In this document: piece after piece, positions 8,425 through 20,600 of the stretch
Numbering within the stretch: position 1 is the first letter of the stretch
How the letters are laid out: every line of letters starts with the position of its first letter
Assembly: GCA_030539275.1 (NCBI GenBank)
Contig: JAUNSK010000007.1
Span: 82,774-146,773 of the forward strand
Direction: 5' to 3'
Source of the DNA: Oscillospiraceae bacterium
GTDB lineage: Bacteria > Bacillota > Clostridia > Oscillospirales > Ruminococcaceae
DNA: 64,000 nucleotides
The notes under the pieces: generated by a model
The model's input: only the letters and a program-made list of their open reading frames with translations
Database searches by the model: none
What the model was told of the DNA's origin: nothing
Position numbers and translations under genes: made by a program

Positions 8425-10254
8425 TTGATAAATATTAAAAAGATCATGGCATTATGTCTGATAACAGCATTTTCCGTTTCATCTATGGCAGGATGCAGCT
8501 CTCTGAAAAATGACAGCAGCACAGCTGACAGTACGGAAGTATCTGTAACAGATTCACAGACACAGCCAGAAAGTTCCGAAGATGATTCATCCGCGTCCGA
8601 AAAGAGTAGTGAAAACGATATCATTTTTAATTTTGCCAACAGCAACAGCTGGACTGACGGGAGTGAAACGATATATCAGCTTGACGGAAGTATTACAAAC
8701 AAAGGAAGCAACGATCTGTCTGACTGGAAGGTAACTGTAACTGTTTCAGATGGCAGCATTGTAAAAAACTCATGGGGAATGAAATACGACATTGATAAGA
8801 CAACAATGACGATCACACCTGATGAAAATACTGGTTCTGTTCCGGCTGACGGAAGTATCAATTTTGGTATCCAGATCGCAAGCTCCAAACCCATAGATAC
8901 AGATTCTGCGGTATTCACATCATCATCCGTTGCTGCAAAGGCAAACAACGATGTGAAAACAAACGAAAATAAAAATGAGAATACTTCTGATCCTTCAAAA
9001 AACATCACATCATCAGGCAATGCAAAAGAGGTCCCTGCACCATCAACAGATGACTGGCTGAGCGTTAAAAAGAACAAGATCGTTGACAGTGATGGAAAGG
9101 AAGTATGGCTTACCGGCTGCAACTGGTTCGGATACAACACAGGAACCAATGTATTTGATGGCTTATGGGCAGCTGATCTTAACACTTCCATAAACGCAAT
9201 AGCTGACCATGGTTTCAATCTGCTGCGTATACCGATCTCAACACAGCTCGTCAACAACTGGGAAGACGGGGATATTCCTGATGCCAACTTCAATCAGGCT
9301 ACAAACTCTTATCTTGTTGGCATGAACAGCCTTGAGATCTTTGACTATGTGATCGGACAGTGCCGCGCAAACGGCATAAAGATCATGATAGATTTCCACT
9401 GTGCAAAAACAGATGCATCAGGACATAATGCGCCTATGTGGACAGGTGAAGGTGTATCTGAAAAGGATTATATCAGAGGTCTTGAATGGATAGCACAGCG
9501 ATATAAGGATGACGATACTATCATCGCAATGGATCTTGAGAATGAACCTCACGGCAAAGAAAATGAATCTCCGCGTGCAAAATGGGACGACTCCAAGGAC
9601 TCAGACAACTGGAAGTACATTGCACAAAAAGCCGGTCTTGCAGTCCTTAAGAAAAACCCGAATCTTCTTATCATGGTTGAAGGTATAGAGATATATCCTA
9701 AAGATATAAAATCAAACGGTGACTTTTCGTCTCAGAACAAGGATGATTACCTCTACAACTGGTGGGGCGGAAATCTGCGCGGAGTAGCTGACAATCCGGT
9801 TGACCTTGGCAAATACAATGATAAGCTCGTCTACTCTCCTCATGATTACGGCCCGACAGTTTATGAACAGCCATGGTTCAAGAGTGATTATGACTATGAT
9901 TCTCTTATGAAAGACTGCTGGTATGATAACTGGTTCTATATATATGATAAAAAGATAGCTCCTCTTCTGATAGGTGAATGGGGCGGCTATATGACCGAGC
10001 CTAATATCTCATGGATGACATACTGCAGGGATCTTATCAGAAAGAATAAGCTTAACCATACATTCTGGTGCTTCAACGCAAACTCAGGAGACACAGGGGG
10101 ACTTGTAAAGGATGACTTTACTACATGGGATGAGGACAAGTACGAATTTGTCAAAGAAGTTCTGTGGCAGGATTCCAAAGGTAAGTTTGTCGGACTCGAT
10201 CATCAGATCGCTCTCGGTGAAAACGGGATCACACTCTCTGAATATAAGGACTGA
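8425..10254 (+). CDS. Secreted GH5 endoglucanase, lipoprotein with N-terminal CBM-like domain
   Basis: About 609 residues. The TTG start at 8425 is preferred because an AAAGGAG site lies eight bases upstream; an ATG at 8404 precedes that site. A signal peptide ends in the lipobox SMAGC, so the mature protein should be lipid-anchored. Next come a Ser/Asp/Glu-rich linker, then (about residues 55-165) a beta-sandwich-like domain resembling CBM2 (ITNKGSNDLSDWKVTV, SINFGIQI), another linker, and a glycoside hydrolase family 5 domain: WLTGCNWFGYNTG, RIPIS, IDFHCAK, DLENEPHG (acid/base Glu), YSPHDYGP, IGEWGG (nucleophile Glu) and HTFWCFNANSGDTGG. There is no dockerin, so it probably works on the cell surface. 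A two-component system lies downstream. Confidence 0.92.
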   Translation: MINIKKIMALCLITAFSVSSMAGCSSLKNDSSTADSTEVSVTDSQTQPESSEDDSSASEKSSENDIIFNFANSNSWTDGSETIYQLDGSITNKGSNDLSDWKVTVTVSDGSIVKNSWGMKYDIDKTTMTITPDENTGSVPADGSINFGIQIASSKPIDTDSAVFTSSSVAAKANNDVKTNENKNENTSDPSKNITSSGNAKEVPAPSTDDWLSVKKNKIVDSDGKEVWLTGCNWFGYNTGTNVFDGLWAADLNTSINAIADHGFNLLRIPISTQLVNNWEDGDIPDANFNQATNSYLVGMNSLEIFDYVIGQCRANGIKIMIDFHCAKTDASGHNAPMWTGEGVSEKDYIRGLEWIAQRYKDDDTIIAMDLENEPHGKENESPRAKWDDSKDSDNWKYIAQKAGLAVLKKNPNLLIMVEGIEIYPKDIKSNGDFSSQNKDDYLYNWWGGNLRGVADNPVDLGKYNDKLVYSPHDYGPTVYEQPWFKSDYDYDSLMKDCWYDNWFYIYDKKIAPLLIGEWGGYMTEPNISWMTYCRDLIRKNKLNHTFWCFNANSGDTGGLVKDDFTTWDEDKYEFVKEVLWQDSKGKFVGLDHQIALGENGITLSEYKD

Positions 10255-10336
10255 TTTCTTTAAGTATTTATAATAAGCTTTACAAACATCAATCTTCAGT
10301 GGATTAAACGTCAAAAAGATAATTCATCTACATTCC

Positions 10337-10378
10337 GAACGCACATCTGACCCGTCTGGTTATGGTGTGCGTTCTTTG
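10337..10378 (+). terminator. Intrinsic terminator after the GH5 gene
   Basis: Stem GAACGCAC (10337-10344) pairs with GTGCGTTC (10367-10374) followed by TTTGTTT. Confidence 0.7.
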
Positions 10379-10408
10379 TTTATGCAAAGAGAAGCATATC
10401 TTCTCTTA

Positions 10409-10437
10409 TTGTATAAACTGCTGAAATATGGTATAAT
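10409..10437 (+). promoter_or_regulatory. Promoter of the two-component system
   Basis: Plus-strand TTGTAT, 17-bp spacer, perfect TATAAT, about 28 bp before the response regulator ATG. It means the regulator pair is transcribed independently of the cellulase gene. Confidence 0.8.
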
Positions 10438-10465
10438 GTATAGAAAAATGTATCAGAGGTGTATT

Positions 10466-11158
10466 ATGAAAAAAATACTTGTTGTTGAGGATGACAAAGA
10501 AATAAACCGTCTGATCTGTGAATATCTCTTCACTCAGGACTACAGTACTGTATCTGCTAAAAACGGGCTTGATGCTGTCCGGATAATCCGTGACAGCAGC
10601 GATATATCACTTGTTATACTTGATCTGATGCTCCCTTTTGCAAGCGGTGATACTGTGCTTCGTAAGGTAAGGGAATTTTCAGATATTCCGATAATTATCG
10701 TTTCTGCCAGAAGTATGGTCCAGACTAAAATAGATGCCATCCGTATGGGCGCAGATGATTATATTACAAAGCCGTTTGACCTGGATGAGCTATTGGCCAG
10801 GACCGAAGCTGTGCTGAGACGTACACAGAATATCAAGCCATCTGAGAGTACTGATACCGGTACTCTTATATTTAAAAATCTGATTCTGGATACAAACTGT
10901 GCACTGGCCCGTGTGAACGGCAGTGCTCTCGTCCTTACAAGCAAGGAATATCTTATCCTTGAACTTATGCTTAAAAATCCTTCAAAGCTTTTTTCAAAAT
11001 CCAATCTCTTTGAAAGCGTCTGGAAGGAGCCGTATTTCAGTGAGGACAATACTATAAAGGTACATATGAGCAATATACGCAGCAAAATCAAAAAACTTGA
11101 TGATACTCAGGAGTATATAGAAACTGTATGGGGAATGGGTTATAAGCTCAGCAAATAA
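10466..11158 (+). CDS. OmpR/PhoB-family response regulator
   Basis: 230 residues. The ATG at 10466 is chosen because it starts MKKILVVEDDKEINRL, follows an AGAGGTG site, and lies just downstream of a TATAAT box; in-frame upstream ATGs would lie inside the promoter. The receiver has the acidic pair (EDD), the phosphoacceptor Asp in LVILDLMLP, the Ser/Thr in IVSARS and the Lys in YITKPFD. The C-terminal winged helix ends VHMSNIRSKIKK and ETVWGMGYKLSK. It probably binds DNA in response to the kinase encoded 20 bp downstream. The signal is unknown. Confidence 0.96.
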   Translation: MKKILVVEDDKEINRLICEYLFTQDYSTVSAKNGLDAVRIIRDSSDISLVILDLMLPFASGDTVLRKVREFSDIPIIIVSARSMVQTKIDAIRMGADDYITKPFDLDELLARTEAVLRRTQNIKPSESTDTGTLIFKNLILDTNCALARVNGSALVLTSKEYLILELMLKNPSKLFSKSNLFESVWKEPYFSEDNTIKVHMSNIRSKIKKLDDTQEYIETVWGMGYKLSK

Positions 11159-11178
11159 TTTTTTTTGGAGGAATACAC

Positions 11179-12102
11179 ATGGGAGTGATTTTTCCTGTTG
11201 TATGTATAGTTCTCTTTGTTTTTTCTCTGGCCTCTGTGCTTCGACTGGCTCATCTGAAAAGAGAAATCAGGCATTTTACAGATGAACTGATAAAGCACAC
11301 AGACAAAAATTATGCCCAGCCTCTTAAACTCACATGCTTTGATAAGGATATTATACAGCTTGCAGTCAGTATCAACGGTCAACTGGATGCAGACCTGAAG
11401 CTTGCAGCAGAGTATGAGAAGGATAAGAAAAGGCTGAACAACGTGATCTCAGGAATTTCGCATGATTTCAGAACTCCGCTTACAGCATCACTGGGCTATC
11501 TTCAGATGATAAAAAAGAGCGGTGAGCTCTCTGATAACAACAGCGTCTGGCTTGACATTGCGATTTCAAAGAACGAGTATCTTAAAGAGCTGTCAGATGA
11601 ATTTTTTGAGCTCACAAAGATGAGATGTGAAAACGATAGTATAGAAGAAGAAACAATAAATTTCAGCAATATGGTATCCGACTGCATCATGGAGCAGTAC
11701 AGCTGGGTCGAAGAACGGAATATCGATCCGTCCTTTGATATTCAGGATGCGGTCTTTATCCGTACCAGCCCCAGCTATATGATGCGTATACTTCAGAATC
11801 TTTTTTCAAATGCGCAGAAATACACTAACGAACATTTTGGAGTCACTCTGTCAAGAAGAGATGACATCGTTATGCTGCGTGTTTACAACGATATTTATGA
11901 TAAAAATGATATTGACTTAAGCCGTGTGTTTGAACCCTTCTACAAGGCTTATTCCAGAAGCCGGAAAGGATCCGGTCTGGGCCTGTATGTAGTAAAGTAT
12001 CTGTCCCGGAAGCTTGGTTTTACAGCAGAAGCATCACTTAATAATGACCTGGTCTTTGAAGTTTGCATTACTATAAAAACAGATGTATATAACACTGAAT
12101 AA
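11179..12102 (+). CDS. Sensor histidine kinase, short single-TM type
   Basis: 307 residues. One N-terminal transmembrane segment (IFPVVCIVLFVFSLASVL) is followed directly by a cytoplasmic region; there is no extracellular sensor domain, so it resembles intramembrane-sensing kinases, often paired with transporters or cell-envelope stress. The HisKA motif is SGISHDFRTPL (His phosphoacceptor); the ATPase domain has the N box NLFSNAQKYTNE and G2 box GSGLGLYVVKYL. The G1 (DxGxG) box is not obvious: after NEHFGVTLSRRDD comes VYNDIYDKN, which looks shortened. It starts with GGAGGAATACAC in front and is 20 bp after the response regulator. No ABC transporter is adjacent. Confidence 0.94.
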   Translation: MGVIFPVVCIVLFVFSLASVLRLAHLKREIRHFTDELIKHTDKNYAQPLKLTCFDKDIIQLAVSINGQLDADLKLAAEYEKDKKRLNNVISGISHDFRTPLTASLGYLQMIKKSGELSDNNSVWLDIAISKNEYLKELSDEFFELTKMRCENDSIEEETINFSNMVSDCIMEQYSWVEERNIDPSFDIQDAVFIRTSPSYMMRILQNLFSNAQKYTNEHFGVTLSRRDDIVMLRVYNDIYDKNDIDLSRVFEPFYKAYSRSRKGSGLGLYVVKYLSRKLGFTAEASLNNDLVFEVCITIKTDVYNTE

Positions 12103-12104
12103 AT

Positions 12105-12162
12105 AAGACTGTACAGTCACATCAAGACAATTTTTTGTCCTGTGACTGTACAGTCTTTATTT
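12105..12162. terminator. Strong terminator between convergent genes
   Basis: A 17-bp perfect stem (AAGACTGTACAGTCACA with its complement) encloses a loop of about 19 bases and is followed on the plus strand by TATTTTAATT. The converging EF-G-like gene ends 50 bp further on, so it may serve both strands. The stem itself contains the short palindrome GACTGTACAGTC. Confidence 0.85.
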
Positions 12163-12208
12163 TAATTAATTAAAAATGTCACTATAATATCTGCACAGCT
12201 ATGAAGAT

Positions 12209-14296
12209 TTATTCACCGCTGTTAGAAATACTTACTATTACATCAGAAAGCAGATTAGCAGGAAGCTGTTCATATCTTACAAACTCGTAATGGAAGCTGC
12301 CCATACCCTTTGTAGCCTGTCTGAGGAATGTTGCAAAATCATGCATTTCCCTGACCGGTACATCTGCAAGTATTTCTGTGATTCCTTCGCCTGCAGGATT
12401 CATTCCGAGCATTCTGCCTCTTCTCTTGTTGAGCTCACCGAGGATGTCTCCTGTATTGTCATCATTTACTATGACAGATAAATTGCCTATCGGTTCAAGC
12501 ATTACAGGATCAGCCTGCTTCATTCCTTCCTTATATGCTATAGATGCTGCTGTTTTGAATGCCATTTCTGACGAGTCTACAGGGTGATATGAACCATCAA
12601 GTAAAACAGCCTTCAGTCCGACTACAGGACAGCCTGCAAGTACTCCTTTTTTCATACTCTCCTGGATTCCCTTTTCAACAGCCGGGAAGAAGTTTTTAGG
12701 AACACTTCCGCCGAATACCTTCTCTTCAAATACAAGCTCATCACCTACAGTTGGTTCAAACTCGATCCATACATGACCATACTGTCCGTGTCCTCCGCTC
12801 TGTTTCTTATGCTTGCCCTCGGCCTTTACTTTCTTTCTTATTGTTTCCTTATATGCTACCTTTGGTACTGAAAGAACAACCTCTGCACCAAGCTTGCCTC
12901 TTAACTTTGCTACGGCTATATCAAGATGCTGTTCACCCAGGCCGCTGAGCAACTGTTCGTTTGTTGTGACATCCTGTTCGAAACGAAGTGTCGGGTCTTC
13001 CTCAAGCAGCTTTGCAACAGCAGCTGAGATCTTGCTCTCATCTCCCTGTGTTTTTGCCTTTACTGCCATAGAGAAGCATGGCTCAGGATATTCTATCTGA
13101 GGGAATCTGACAACTCTTGACGAATCACACAGAGTATCCGAGGTGGATATATTCATTTTAGAAGCAGCAACAACATCACCTGCAGCAGCCTCACTTACCT
13201 CTGTCTGCTTTTTGCCGTTCATTGTATACAGCTTGCCTGTTTTTTCAGTACTGCCTGTAGCAGCATTTACAAGTTCACGTCCGGTACGCAGTGTACCTGA
13301 CATAACCTTGATATACGACATCTTTCCGACAAACGGATCTACTACTGTCTTGAATACAAATGCACTTACAGGTGCCTGAGAATCATATGGTACTTCTACA
13401 ATGTCATCATTTGCTGTAAACGCCTGTGCAACAGGCATTTCCTCCGGTGACGGAAGCAGAAGTGAAATTTCCTTAAGAAGCATATCAATGCCTGCAAGTG
13501 TTGCTGCTGAAGCACACAGTACAGGAGTGATTTTGCCTGAATTGACTCCTTTATGTATTCCGTCAATAAGCTCCTTCTGTGTAAACTGTTCACCGTCAAA
13601 GAACTTCTCCATAAGCTCATCATCTGTTTCTGCAACAGCTTCACTGATAGCCTGAATAAGTCCGTCGAGTCTGTAGTCCATCTTGTCGTTATGAGCTATA
13701 TCTCCGTTTGGCATATCGATCTCTGATGCATTTCCGTCCTTGTCATATTTGTAAGCCTTCATCTCGATAAGATTGATATAGCTTACGATCTGTCCGTCTT
13801 CAATGACCGGTACTATGACAGGACATACAGTAGGACCGAATACTGTTTTAAGCTCAGTAAGTGTATTATAGAAGTTAGCGTTGGGGTCATCAAGCTTGGT
13901 AACTACAAATACTCTAGCCTTGTTCTGACTTCCTGCAATTGAATAAGCCTTGCGTGTTCCTGTCTTTACACCTGACTTGCCTGATACTGTTATAAGAACA
14001 GTTCCGGCAGCAGCTATGCCCTCCCTGACACCGCCTTCAAAATCGAGAAGTCCCGGAGTATCTATAAGATTTACTTTTATGTTATCATATGTAAAGTTAG
14101 CAAGTGTTGTATTTATACTTGTCTTTCTCCTGATCTCCTCAGTGTCAAAATCTGAGACTGTATTGCCTTCAGCAATCTTACCCAGTCTGTCCGAAGCACC
14201 TGCCTTGTAAAGCAACGCCTCTGTCAATGATGTCTTGCCGGAGCCATTATGTCCCGTCAGAGTAATATTTTTCACTGTAGTGATATGTTTATCCAT
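12209..14296 (-). CDS. EF-G-like translational GTPase (EF-G paralogue)
   Basis: 695 residues with all five EF-G domains, but clearly a divergent paralogue. G1 is GHNGSGKTS and G3 is DTPGLLDF, where canonical EF-G has DTPGHVDF, so the catalytic switch-II histidine is replaced by Leu. G4 reads TKLD rather than NKxD. Domain IV (GKHKKQSGGHGQYGHVWIEFEP) and the C-terminal domain are present. This matches the 'EF-G-like/EF-G2' group, whose cellular role is poorly settled; a Tet(M)-type ribosomal protection protein is another distant relative. The ATG at 14296 is nine bases after AAAGGAG; a second ATG two codons upstream is too close to the site. It has its own promoter. Confidence 0.9.
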   Translation of the reverse strand: MDKHITTVKNITLTGHNGSGKTSLTEALLYKAGASDRLGKIAEGNTVSDFDTEEIRRKTSINTTLANFTYDNIKVNLIDTPGLLDFEGGVREGIAAAGTVLITVSGKSGVKTGTRKAYSIAGSQNKARVFVVTKLDDPNANFYNTLTELKTVFGPTVCPVIVPVIEDGQIVSYINLIEMKAYKYDKDGNASEIDMPNGDIAHNDKMDYRLDGLIQAISEAVAETDDELMEKFFDGEQFTQKELIDGIHKGVNSGKITPVLCASAATLAGIDMLLKEISLLLPSPEEMPVAQAFTANDDIVEVPYDSQAPVSAFVFKTVVDPFVGKMSYIKVMSGTLRTGRELVNAATGSTEKTGKLYTMNGKKQTEVSEAAAGDVVAASKMNISTSDTLCDSSRVVRFPQIEYPEPCFSMAVKAKTQGDESKISAAVAKLLEEDPTLRFEQDVTTNEQLLSGLGEQHLDIAVAKLRGKLGAEVVLSVPKVAYKETIRKKVKAEGKHKKQSGGHGQYGHVWIEFEPTVGDELVFEEKVFGGSVPKNFFPAVEKGIQESMKKGVLAGCPVVGLKAVLLDGSYHPVDSSEMAFKTAASIAYKEGMKQADPVMLEPIGNLSVIVNDDNTGDILGELNKRRGRMLGMNPAGEGITEILADVPVREMHDFATFLRQATKGMGSFHYEFVRYEQLPANLLSDVIVSISNSGE

Positions 14297-14343
14297 AGTC
14301 ATAATCTCCTTTATAGTTGCTTTATACAATAATTATGTTTTGT

Positions 14344-14372
14344 ATTATAGCACTTTTAGTTGATTATTACAA
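14344..14372 (-). promoter_or_regulatory. Promoter of the EF-G-like gene
   Basis: Minus-strand TTGTAA, 17-bp spacer, TATAAT, about 48 bp before the start codon. Confidence 0.82.
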
Positions 14373-14597
14373 TAGGTCTGGAATATTTTCATATCACCAT
14401 CTAAATAAGAATGTAATATTTTATGCATTTTTTACAAAAAATAAATGCGTTTATACTTATAAATATAGTATAATTAGTGTTTAAGAACATTATATATAGA
14501 TTAAAATTCATAATATATTATATTAATCCATTATTCTCAGATATTGCCATATAGTATATAGGTATCAAAGATAGCTGACAGTAAAATTAATAAACAA
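14373..14597. other. AT-rich intergenic stretch without a recognised gene
   Basis: The gap between the EF-G-like gene and secA (about 365 bp in total) holds the EF-G-like promoter on one side and the secA terminator on the other. In between the sequence is very AT-rich with no open frame, no strong hairpin and no recognisable RNA. Confidence 0.7.
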
Positions 14598-14640
14598 AAA
14601 TCAGATATACCCGGTCTGCCTGACGGGGTATATCTGATTT
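14598..14640. terminator. Intrinsic terminator after secA
   Basis: A 15-bp stem AAATCAGATATACCC / GGGTATATCTGATTT with a 13-base loop. T-rich sequence follows on both strands (TTTTTT on plus, TTTGTTTATT on minus), so it could act in both directions; the minus-strand secA gene ends 24 bp away. Confidence 0.9.
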
Positions 14641-14663
14641 TTTTAATGTAATTAAGTTTTTAA

Positions 14664-17414
<2,751 letters not shown>

Positions 17415-17506
17415 TGATTTAGTCCACCTTTATTAATATTTATAATTCTTAATATACCGCCGTATTATTATTCATGCAAAATTACAATGAAAATACACAT
17501 ATTTAT

Positions 17507-17535
17507 ATTTTATATTAGATTAGCTGTTTTGTCAA
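17507..17535 (-). promoter_or_regulatory. Promoter of secA
   Basis: Minus-strand TTGACA, 17-bp spacer, TAAAAT, about 90 bp before the secA ATG. The leader shows no clear SecM-like arrest peptide. Confidence 0.75.
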
Positions 17536-17656
17536 TAGCATTTGTATAAAATTAGCAGACTAATTTGTGATAACTGATAGTCAAGTTAAAATTTTTATGG
17601 TATTAATCATTCATATTAATAAAATAAGGATACACTCCCAAATGCTTTCATATTGT

Positions 17657-20600
17657 TTATTCTCTGCTGATTTCACCGGATAAAGTGATCTCACGGACCT
17701 CATTGCTGATTTTATCATTTATGAATATTACATGTGTTCTTATCATCCTGTACTTTCCGTCATCTCCGAGCTGTCTTCCGGTAAAGCTTACTGTCTTTTG
17801 CCCGCCGGCATATGCATCAAGCAGGTTCTGCCTTAAAAATGCTTTCTTGAAACCTTCCCTGTCATCAGGGTGAAATGATCTGATGCCATCTTCTATTAAT
17901 TCATCAAAGCATCCTGAACTTAAACTCTGTCTTGTTGAAAAGTTCCTGAATTTCATAGTACTGTATGTATTAAGAGAAAGATTAACCGATATTACAAGAG
18001 GATATATAACAGATACAGCCTTAAGAAAACGATTGAATTCCAGCAGTTCAGAATAACTGGTTTTCCATGATGACCGTGCTTCATGTCCTGTATATACATA
18101 CTCCGGGTTTTCCATTTCAGGGGTATAGAACATATAGTCATTCTTTCCGTTTCGCTTTACATAATAAAGCGCCCTGTCTGCTTTTGAGTACATCTGCTCA
18201 AATGAATCCACTCCTGTCTGTGAAGCGATCAGTCCTATGCTTGCGCTCAGATGAACATCATCATATTTACCTACATATTTTTCTGACAGCCTGTTCATAA
18301 ATACCTCAAGAGTGTTGTGCAGGCTTGTCTTATTAACTTTTCCTTCCATAAAGATCATAAACTCATCTCCGCCTATACGCCCGATGATGTCTGAGCTTCG
18401 AAACTGGCTTCTTAGTGTCTCTGACATCAGTATGATAGCCCTGTCACCCTGTGCATGTCCCAGGTTGTCGTTAATATACTTCAGTCCGTCAAGATCTGCA
18501 ATCAGCAGAACACACGGTCTCGGACCAGGTATACCGAGGCGTGACCTGATAAGTTCTTCGGTAGTAATTTTATTGTACAGTTGTGTCATGCCGTCTGTCT
18601 GCGCCTGTTTCTGGGCAGTGAGCATAGCTGTCTTTTCCATGGTTATATTTTTAATTGCTGTATATGACCTGACATGGTACGAGTACGGATCCTGAATCAG
18701 CTGAATATCTGTTCTGAACCAGTGCAGCTTATTACATTCCGGTCCGGCTACTTTCCATTCCTCAGTCGTATTGCGTATGCCTGAGTCAAAAGCATTCATA
18801 AGATGTGTACGTGAGAAGAAAAGTTCAGCCCTTAGTTTTTCATCTTCACACACATAGTTGTCAATTATATATTTTATTACATCAGAATACGTACTGGTCC
18901 GCATTGAGACATTCTGGACATAGCCGTTTCCGCCCTGCTTTTCTATTCTGTCAGCTGTCAGATCCGTATCAAAATATTCTATATGGTTTATTGATGCCAT
19001 ACTTATCGTCTCACGGTATCTCTGATAGGTTATTTCCTTTTCATGATCAGCAGTAATATCAGCAACAGAAACAACAGCTGATCCGGGCTCACCGTATTCT
19101 GGAATAATAATTGAATACTGCATATCTATCCAGCGCTGCTTTGAGTCGAGCAGATTTATATGAAGTTTCTGATGTCCTGTTGCCTTGCCGTTTGTGATAT
19201 CTGCGCATATTTTTCTGAAATCACTGATACTGTCAGGAAGAATAAATCCGTCCCTGACAAGAGAGTCAGGAAGATCCGGATACTCCTCGGAAAGATTATA
19301 TTTACGGGCTATTTTTTTATCAAGAAATGCTGTTGCAGTAGCTATATCGTATCTGAAAACAACACGGTTTGTATGTACTGCAGCAGTTCTGAACAGCTCC
19401 TCATTTTCCCTCAGCTGTCTGAACTCGTCTTCTTCCTTGTGCTGTCTCGTTATATCCTCAACTGCGATTACTGCCTTGAGTGGTTTATTATCACGGTCAA
19501 ATATCGTTACATACTCAGCATGTTCCCAGCAGCTGCTGCCGTCTGTTAAACTGAAAAATGTCCTTGCACTCCCGTTTTTACTTCCGCTCAGTATCTCTGT
19601 GCAGAACCTGTTAAAGACATCGAGGTCTGAATCCGTGGTATTATTGTCTGTATCAGCCGGCATATTTTCATATACAGTTCTCAGGGAGTGCTTCTGAGCA
19701 TATTCCCCGGGAATTGTAAGTCTCCCTGATACAGCATCGTATACACATATCATTTTGCCCATATGTTTCATAACGAGGTTCATTTCTTCTTCGTTGATCC
19801 TCAGCTGTTCATTTTTTAACATTCCGTCTGTAACGTCAAGCATAACGCAGAATACAGTAATTTTTTCACCGTCTCTTTCATTTGCTGTCCCCATCAGATT
19901 TATCCACTTGCATTCACCGCTTTTGGTCCGTATACGGTAGATGATATTAATATCAGTATTATCGTGCGCCAGAGTATCAATCTCTCTCGTGATAATGCTG
20001 AGATCTTCCCTGTATACGTTAGCAAGAGGATCCACGTCAGACATTTTTCTGTACTCATCCCTGGAATATCCGGACATCTGCCATACCTTATTGCTGAAGT
20101 ACACATTCTTTATGCCAGAAGGAGTATATTCATAAACCGCCAGTCCGCCCGGAATAGTGTTCATCAGAAGCTTTAGTTTTGCATTTAGCTCCCTGTGTCC
20201 TGTGATATCTGCTGTAACACCGAATCCCCACATCTTTCCGTTCTGAAGTCTTACTGAACGAAAGTTGTCAGATACCCAGATTATACTGCCGTCTTTTCGT
20301 CTGATACGGTATTCGAGCATCCTGATTCCCGGACTCTCTGACAGATAATCAAGGGTATTTCTGTACTTTTCCCTGTCCTCATCAAGGATCATCGGCAGAT
20401 ATTCGCCGTTGTACAGGTCATGGATATCATCCAGTGTATATCCTGTCATTTCAGTAAATCCTGTGCTTACAAAATCCAGATGTTTTCTGCCATAAAGCTG
20501 AAACCTGTGAACGCCGCCCGGCATATTGTCAAGAAGTGTGATCAGTTCAAGATCTGCAAGCTGTGTTTCATCAACTCTTTCATCATGTACAGGATCAGCA

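Noticed and set aside
19185-19697. 170-codon open frame on the plus strand inside the c-di-GMP gene
   Set aside because: It is antisense to a gene with clear conserved domains, has no ribosome binding site, and its translation is leucine/serine-rich shadow sequence.
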